From: Phytoactinopolyspora endophytica | GTDB taxonomy: Bacteria; Actinomycetota; Actinomycetes; Jiangellales; Jiangellaceae | Reading direction: 5' to 3' | Assembly (NCBI RefSeq): GCF_004138495.1 | Contig: NZ_ML142868.1 | Span: forward strand, 1-9,307 | DNA length: 9,307 nt | Shown here: positions 6,500 to 9,307 of the stretch, piece by piece | Layout: every line of letters begins with the position of its first letter | Position numbering within the stretch: position 1 is the first letter of the stretch | Notes under the pieces: model-generated | Told to the model about the DNA's origin: nothing | What the model saw: only the letters and a program-made list of their open reading frames with translations | Databases searched by the model: none | Made by a program: the position numbers and the translations under genes

Positions 6500-7281
6500 G
6501 ACAGCCACCTCTTCCGCCGCCGGTAATGCTTGACGTCACGGAAGGAGACCGCCCGTTCCTCGGAGAGGCCGAGGTAGAACTCGCGGATGTCGTCGTTCGC
6601 CCGCAGCACTTCGGCTGGGGCGTCCATGACCACCTTGCCGGTCTCCATTACGTAGCCGTGCGAGGCGATGGACAGCGCCATGCTGGCGTTCTGCTCGACG
6701 AGCAGAACGCCAGTGCCCTGCCGGTTGATCTCCACGATCAGGTCTTTGATGTGCTGGACGAGCCGGGGCGCCAGCCCCAGGCTGGGCTCGTCGAGCAGCA
6801 GGTATCGCGGCCGGCTCATCAGCGCCCGGCCGATCGCGAGCATCTGCTGCTCGCCACCGGACAGGTACCCGGCGACCTGCCGACGGCGCTCGGCAAGCAC
6901 CGGAAACAGCGTGTAGGCCCGTTCCAGGCCGACCGCGACGCTCCGGCGGTCCGCGGCATGCCCGCCGATGCGCAGATTCTCTTCGACGGTCAGCTCGGTG
7001 AAGATCCGCCGCCCCTCCATCACCTGCCCGACGCCCGCCGCGACGGTGCCCGGCGCATCGAGGTGATGCAGCGGCTCGTCGTCGAGGGTGATGCCGCCTC
7101 TGGTGATCGAGCCCCGGTGTACATCGAGCAGCCCGGTGATCGCGCGCAGCACAGTGGTCTTGCCCGCGCCGTTCGCGCCCAGCAACGCGACGATCGCACC
7201 GGCAGGCACCTGAAGGGTGACGTTCTTGAGAACAAGGACGACGTCCTCGTAGACGACGTCGAGATTCTTGACCGCCAGCAC
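6496..7281 (-). CDS. livF: ABC transporter ATP-binding protein, LivF family
   Basis: The product is 261 aa, the second ATPase subunit and first gene of the operon. It has Walker A GANGAGKTT (35-43), the LivF-style Q-loop GQVMEGRRIFTELTVEENL with Gln86, a canonical signature LSGGEQQML (140-148), and Walker B LLLDEPSLGLAP (161-172). The segment LLVEQNA (193-199) lies where most ABC ATPases have the H-loop histidine; VEQN without His is typical of LivF. The C-terminus carries an extra basic tail (KHYRRRKRWLS). The start is GTG at 7281 with GAGG (7290-7287) 5 nt upstream; no better in-frame start is seen. A perfect 15-bp inverted repeat lies inside the gene over the VEQN codons. The stop is TGA at 6496-6498, overlapping the livG GTG. 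Confidence 0.93.
   Translation of the reverse strand: MLAVKNLDVVYEDVVLVLKNVTLQVPAGAIVALLGANGAGKTTVLRAITGLLDVHRGSITRGGITLDDEPLHHLDAPGTVAAGVGQVMEGRRIFTELTVEENLRIGGHAADRRSVAVGLERAYTLFPVLAERRRQVAGYLSGGEQQMLAIGRALMSRPRYLLLDEPSLGLAPRLVQHIKDLIVEINRQGTGVLLVEQNASMALSIASHGYVMETGKVVMDAPAEVLRANDDIREFYLGLSEERAVSFRDVKHYRRRKRWLS
6506..6511 (-). promoter_or_regulatory. Shine-Dalgarno that decides the livG start
   Basis: GAGGTG on the minus strand lies 6 nt before the GTG at 6499. It covers the alternative GTG at 6508, which would have no properly spaced ribosome binding site of its own. This supports the shorter LivG and the 4-nt overlap with livF. Confidence 0.6.
6683..6713. repeat. 31-bp perfect palindrome inside livF
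   Basis: CTGGCGTTCTGCTCG (6683-6697) and CGAGCAGAACGCCAG (6699-6713) are exact reverse complements around one central base. In the mRNA this can form about 14 pairs with a 3-nt loop. It covers the codons for Gly-Val-Leu-Leu-Val-Glu-Gln-Asn-Ala. Confidence 0.8.
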
Positions 7282-7330
7282 CCACGCCTCGTCTCAGTCG
7301 TCACGATCGTTGCCGCCACTACCCGGTCGA

Positions 7331-7345
7331 GAGGCCTACGGCCTC
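7331..7345 (-). other. Short hairpin in the leader of the liv-type operon
   Basis: GAGGCC (7331-7336) and GGCCTC (7340-7345) pair perfectly around TAC. If transcription starts near 7357, as the proposed promoter implies, this stem lies in the 5' leader about 50 nt before the livF start. It may be a regulator half-site or an mRNA structure; six pairs alone could be chance. Confidence 0.3.
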
Positions 7346-7363
7346 GCTGGCACGTGGTGCATA

Positions 7364-7393
7364 TTCCTACTCGCCAGTAGGTTGCGCTGTCAA
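7364..7393 (-). promoter_or_regulatory. Probable sigma-70-type promoter of the liv-type/acyl-CoA synthetase operon
   Basis: Read on the minus strand, a perfect TTGACA -35 hexamer (7393-7388) is followed after 18 nt by TAGGAA (7369-7364), a moderate -10. Actinobacterial -10 boxes usually fit TAnnnT, and here the final T is one base late. The predicted start is near 7357, giving a leader of about 75 nt to the livF GTG at 7281. The remaining intergenic sequence up to 7442 shows no other obvious promoter and no clear terminator for the sugar permease gene. Confidence 0.6.
7366..7381. promoter_or_regulatory. Putative repressor operator overlapping the promoter
   Basis: CCTACT (7366-7371) and AGTAGG (7376-7381) form a perfect inverted repeat with a 4-bp spacer, 16 bp in all. 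It sits between the -35 and -10 boxes and covers most of the -10, where a dimeric repressor would block RNA polymerase. Size and symmetry suit TetR- or GntR-type regulators. No regulator gene is in the window, so the protein is unknown. Confidence 0.5.
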
Positions 7394-7442
7394 TGCTTGT
7401 TGCCCAGCTGTTTCCAACCTGAAAGGGGTTCCACGGTCCGCC

Positions 7443-8282
7443 CTATTTCACCGCGCCCGCCGTCAGCCCCCGCACCAACCACCGTTGCGCCGTGGTCGCG
7501 AGCACCAGCGCGGGCAACGAGATCAGTGTGCTGGCAGCCATCAGCCCCCCGTAGTCGCTTTGCCCTTCGCCGATGAAGGTGAACGCGATCGCCGGTAGCG
7601 GAATCGTGTCGTTGTTCGAGAGTGCGAGCGCGAACAGGAAGTAGTTCCAGGAGAACACGAAACTCAGCGTCACGGCGACGGCAAGGCCCGGTGCGACGAG
7701 TGGGAGGGCCACCTTGATGAAACGCGCACCGATCGTCGCCCCGTCGATCATGGCCGCCTCGTCGAGGCTCGCCGGCACGGACTCGAAGAACGGAACGAGC
7801 AGCCAGATGCACAGAGGCAGAGTGATCACCACGTGAGCCAGGACCAGCACCGTGTAGTTGAGCGCCGTGTTGCTCGGGGCCCCGACCGCGACGGAGAAGA
7901 TGAAGAACGGCAGGACGAACATGACTCCTGGCGCCATCCGGGCCAGGAGCATCACGAACGCCAGCCCGGACCATTGCCGCAGGACGATGACGTAGGCGGC
8001 GGGCGCACCGAACAGCAGGCCCAAGGCCGTCGACCCGCCGGCGATGATGACGCTGTTGACGATGTACCGGCCGAAGTCGAAGCGATCGAACACCCGCACG
8101 AAGTTGTCGGCGGACAAGGCCGAGGTGACGTCAAGCGGTGTGGACGTGATGTCGAGATGTGTACGGAACGCCGACCACAGCATGAACAGGACCGGTCCGA
8201 AGAACAGCATGAGCGCCACGAGGTAGCCGACGTAGATGAACAGCGTGCGGCGTCGTCGGGCGGAGACCACGTCAGTACTCAA
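7443..8282 (-). CDS. Carbohydrate ABC transporter permease, MalG-like (CUT1)
   Basis: The product is 279 aa, an inner-membrane subunit of a sugar importer, partner of the MalF-like protein just upstream. The EAA coupling loop is clear: LDEAAMIDGATIGARFIKVA then LPLVAP (173-198), which docks on the ATPase. About six hydrophobic segments start at IYVGYLVALMLFFGPVLFML. The NSVIIAGGSTALGLLFGAPAAY segment and the C-terminal RWLVRGLTAGAVK are typical of MalG-type proteins. The start chosen is TTG at 8282, 7 nt after GGAGGAGG (8297-8290), overlapping the malF-like stop by 11 nt. A GTG at 8270, 1 nt past that stop, is the alternative but has no good ribosome binding site. The longer ATG-initiated frame to 8366 would add Cys/Trp-rich shadow sequence and is rejected. 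No ATPase gene follows it. Confidence 0.9.
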   Translation of the reverse strand: MSTDVVSARRRRTLFIYVGYLVALMLFFGPVLFMLWSAFRTHLDITSTPLDVTSALSADNFVRVFDRFDFGRYIVNSVIIAGGSTALGLLFGAPAAYVIVLRQWSGLAFVMLLARMAPGVMFVLPFFIFSVAVGAPSNTALNYTVLVLAHVVITLPLCIWLLVPFFESVPASLDEAAMIDGATIGARFIKVALPLVAPGLAVAVTLSFVFSWNYFLFALALSNNDTIPLPAIAFTFIGEGQSDYGGLMAASTLISLPALVLATTAQRWLVRGLTAGAVK

Positions 8283-9246
8283 CGGAGAACCTCCTCCGAG
8301 CCCAGGTGAACGCCGCAGCCACCAGCAGCACCAGGACGAACAGCGCGAGCTGGAGCGTGGCGGCATAACTGGCGTCTTGGTTGACGAAGGCCGACCGGTA
8401 GCCGTAGACGTTCAGGGCATTGGTCGAGTTGACCGGCCCGCCTTGCGTCATCACATAGATCGTGTCGAAGAAGCGGATCAGGTCGACGGTGCGCAGCAAC
8501 ATCGCCACGGTGAGCACCGGAGCCAGCAGCGGCAGACCGATGTGCCAGGCCTTGCGCCAGCCGGACGCGCCGTCGATGCCGGCGGCTTCGAACGGATCGC
8601 TCGGTAGCGAGCGTATGCCGGCAGCGATGATCAAGGCCATGAACGGCGTCCACTGCCAGATGTCGACGAGGGCGATCGACCACGGCGCGATGTCGGGATC
8701 CCCGAGCCAGACCACCGGGTCGATGCCGAGGCTGCCGAGCAGCCTGTTGGCGACGCCCAGCGACGGATCGTAGATGAGCAGCCACAACAGCCCGACGGCG
8801 ACCTGCGCGGTGATCGCCGGTATGAGCATGGCGGCCTGGAAGGCCCGTCTCCCCCGCACGTCGACGCTGAGCAGGTAACCGAGTGCGACGCCGAGGATCG
8901 TCTCCACGATCAGGCAGAGGATGAACAGGAACATCGTGACCCGCAGCGACTGCCAGAACAGCGGGTCGTCGAACATCCGGGTGATGTTGGCCGCACCGAG
9001 GAACCCGGCGTTGCTGCCGTCCGGCTGCCGGTCGGAGACCGACAGCCAGAAGGTGTATCCGATGGGCAGCAGCACGACGACGCCGGTGACCAGGAAGGCG
9101 GGAGCGAACAGCCAGGTCGTGCCCTTGAGCCGCGCCTGTGCCGAGGACTGGTGCCGGCGCTGCCGGAGGGCGAGCCGACGCCGGCTCCGGCCGCGTGATG
9201 TCCCCGAGCCGCGAGCGCGTGGCGGGCCGGTCGAGACCGCGGGCAT
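8272..9246 (-). CDS. Carbohydrate ABC transporter permease, MalF-like (CUT1)
   Basis: The product is 324 aa, a membrane subunit of a sugar importer. The first membrane segment is WLFAPAFLVTGVVVLLPIGY (45-64). The usual family landmarks follow: FRxAxxLIP-like FQAAMLIPAITAQVAVGLLW (136-155), WQWTPFMALIIAAG (197-210), the EAA coupling loop FEAAGIDGASGWRKAWHIGL then PLLAP (219-243), and FDTIYVMTQGGPVNSTN (260-276), a strong signature of this family. The ATG at 9246 overlaps the preceding stop as TGATG, with GGAGG about 10 nt upstream. The first 42 residues are Arg-rich and cytoplasmic. The sugar cannot be deduced. In actinobacteria CUT1 importers often lack a dedicated ATPase and share MsiK; that may apply here, though upstream genes are not visible. 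Confidence 0.92.
   Translation of the reverse strand: MPAVSTGPPRARGSGTSRGRSRRRLALRQRRHQSSAQARLKGTTWLFAPAFLVTGVVVLLPIGYTFWLSVSDRQPDGSNAGFLGAANITRMFDDPLFWQSLRVTMFLFILCLIVETILGVALGYLLSVDVRGRRAFQAAMLIPAITAQVAVGLLWLLIYDPSLGVANRLLGSLGIDPVVWLGDPDIAPWSIALVDIWQWTPFMALIIAAGIRSLPSDPFEAAGIDGASGWRKAWHIGLPLLAPVLTVAMLLRTVDLIRFFDTIYVMTQGGPVNSTNALNVYGYRSAFVNQDASYAATLQLALFVLVLLVAAAFTWARRRFSVEY
8290..8297 (-). promoter_or_regulatory. Shine-Dalgarno supporting a TTG start of the MalG-like permease
   Basis: GGAGGAGG on the minus strand, inside the 3' end of the malF-like gene, lies 7 nt before the TTG at 8282. It is 19 nt from the GTG at 8270, which is too far, so TTG is the better-supported start. Confidence 0.6.
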
Positions 9247-9307
9247 CAGCCGTCAGCCTCCAGCAGCGGCGTGAGACCGTCCTGGATCTCCTGCGCCGCT
9301 TCCTCCG
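9246..9307 (-). CDS. C-terminal fragment of a probable sugar ABC transporter substrate-binding protein
   Basis: Only the last 19 codons and the TGA (9248-9246) lie in the window; the rest is to the right. The frame reads EEAAQEIQDGLTPLLEADG, an amphipathic helix like the C-terminus of extracellular solute-binding proteins of family 1. The stop shares one base with the malF-like ATG (TGATG), which indicates a translationally coupled operon. The usual order in such operons is binding protein, MalF, MalG, which supports the call; the sequence alone is too short to prove it. Confidence 0.6.
   Translation of the reverse strand, partial: EEAAQEIQDGLTPLLEADG

Noticed and set aside
5709..6539. Extension of the acyl-CoA synthetase upstream to a 908-aa protein, or a fusion with the ATPase
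   Set aside because: The extra sequence is the livG gene read in a wrong frame (Arg/Gly/His-rich, no motifs). The GTG at 5708 overlapping the livG stop is a normal start.
7405..7430. Possible terminator for the sugar permease operon (AACC...GGTT around 7417-7431)
   Set aside because: The stem is only four or five weak pairs with no U-tract, so it cannot be supported as a terminator.
1..9307. CRISPR arrays, tRNA or rRNA genes, insertion sequences, attachment sites
   Set aside because: No spaced direct repeats, cloverleaf-like sequence, transposase or integrase, or terminal inverted repeats were seen. The window is compactly filled with two transporter operons.

Overview
The window comes from a high-GC Gram-positive bacterium, almost certainly an actinobacterium. 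Third codon positions are nearly all G or C, GTG starts are common, the substrate-binding protein is a lipoprotein, and there are long shadow frames opposite the real genes. No species can be named from the sequence.

Layout: almost everything reads on the minus strand, so the transcripts run from high to low coordinates. At the right end (9307 to 7443) is the tail of a carbohydrate ABC importer operon: the last 19 residues of a probable sugar-binding protein, then two permeases of the MalF and MalG type. No ATPase for it lies in the window. A 160-bp intergenic region (7282-7442) follows. It holds a recognisable promoter, with a perfect TTGACA -35 box, a TAGGAA -10-like box, and a perfect inverted repeat between and over them.

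This promoter leads into the main operon, 7281 down to 217: livF-type ATPase, livG-type ATPase, AMP-forming long-chain acyl-CoA synthetase, livH-type permease, livM-type permease, and a type 1 periplasmic-binding lipoprotein. The first five genes are joined by four successive 4-nt GTGA/ATGA stop-start overlaps. The last gene is separated by 97 bp with a GC-rich hairpin just after the livM stop. The operon is a complete branched-chain-amino-acid (HAAT/LIV) type importer with a CoA ligase in the middle. This suggests that a carboxylic acid (fatty, aromatic or other organic acid) is taken up and immediately activated to its CoA thioester, rather than plain leucine/valine uptake. The substrate is not readable from the sequence.

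At the left end (1-83) is the C-terminus of a plus-strand gene, probably an FG-GAP/VCBS-repeat protein. It converges on the liv-type operon, with a 14-bp perfect stem between them that probably terminates transcription in both directions.
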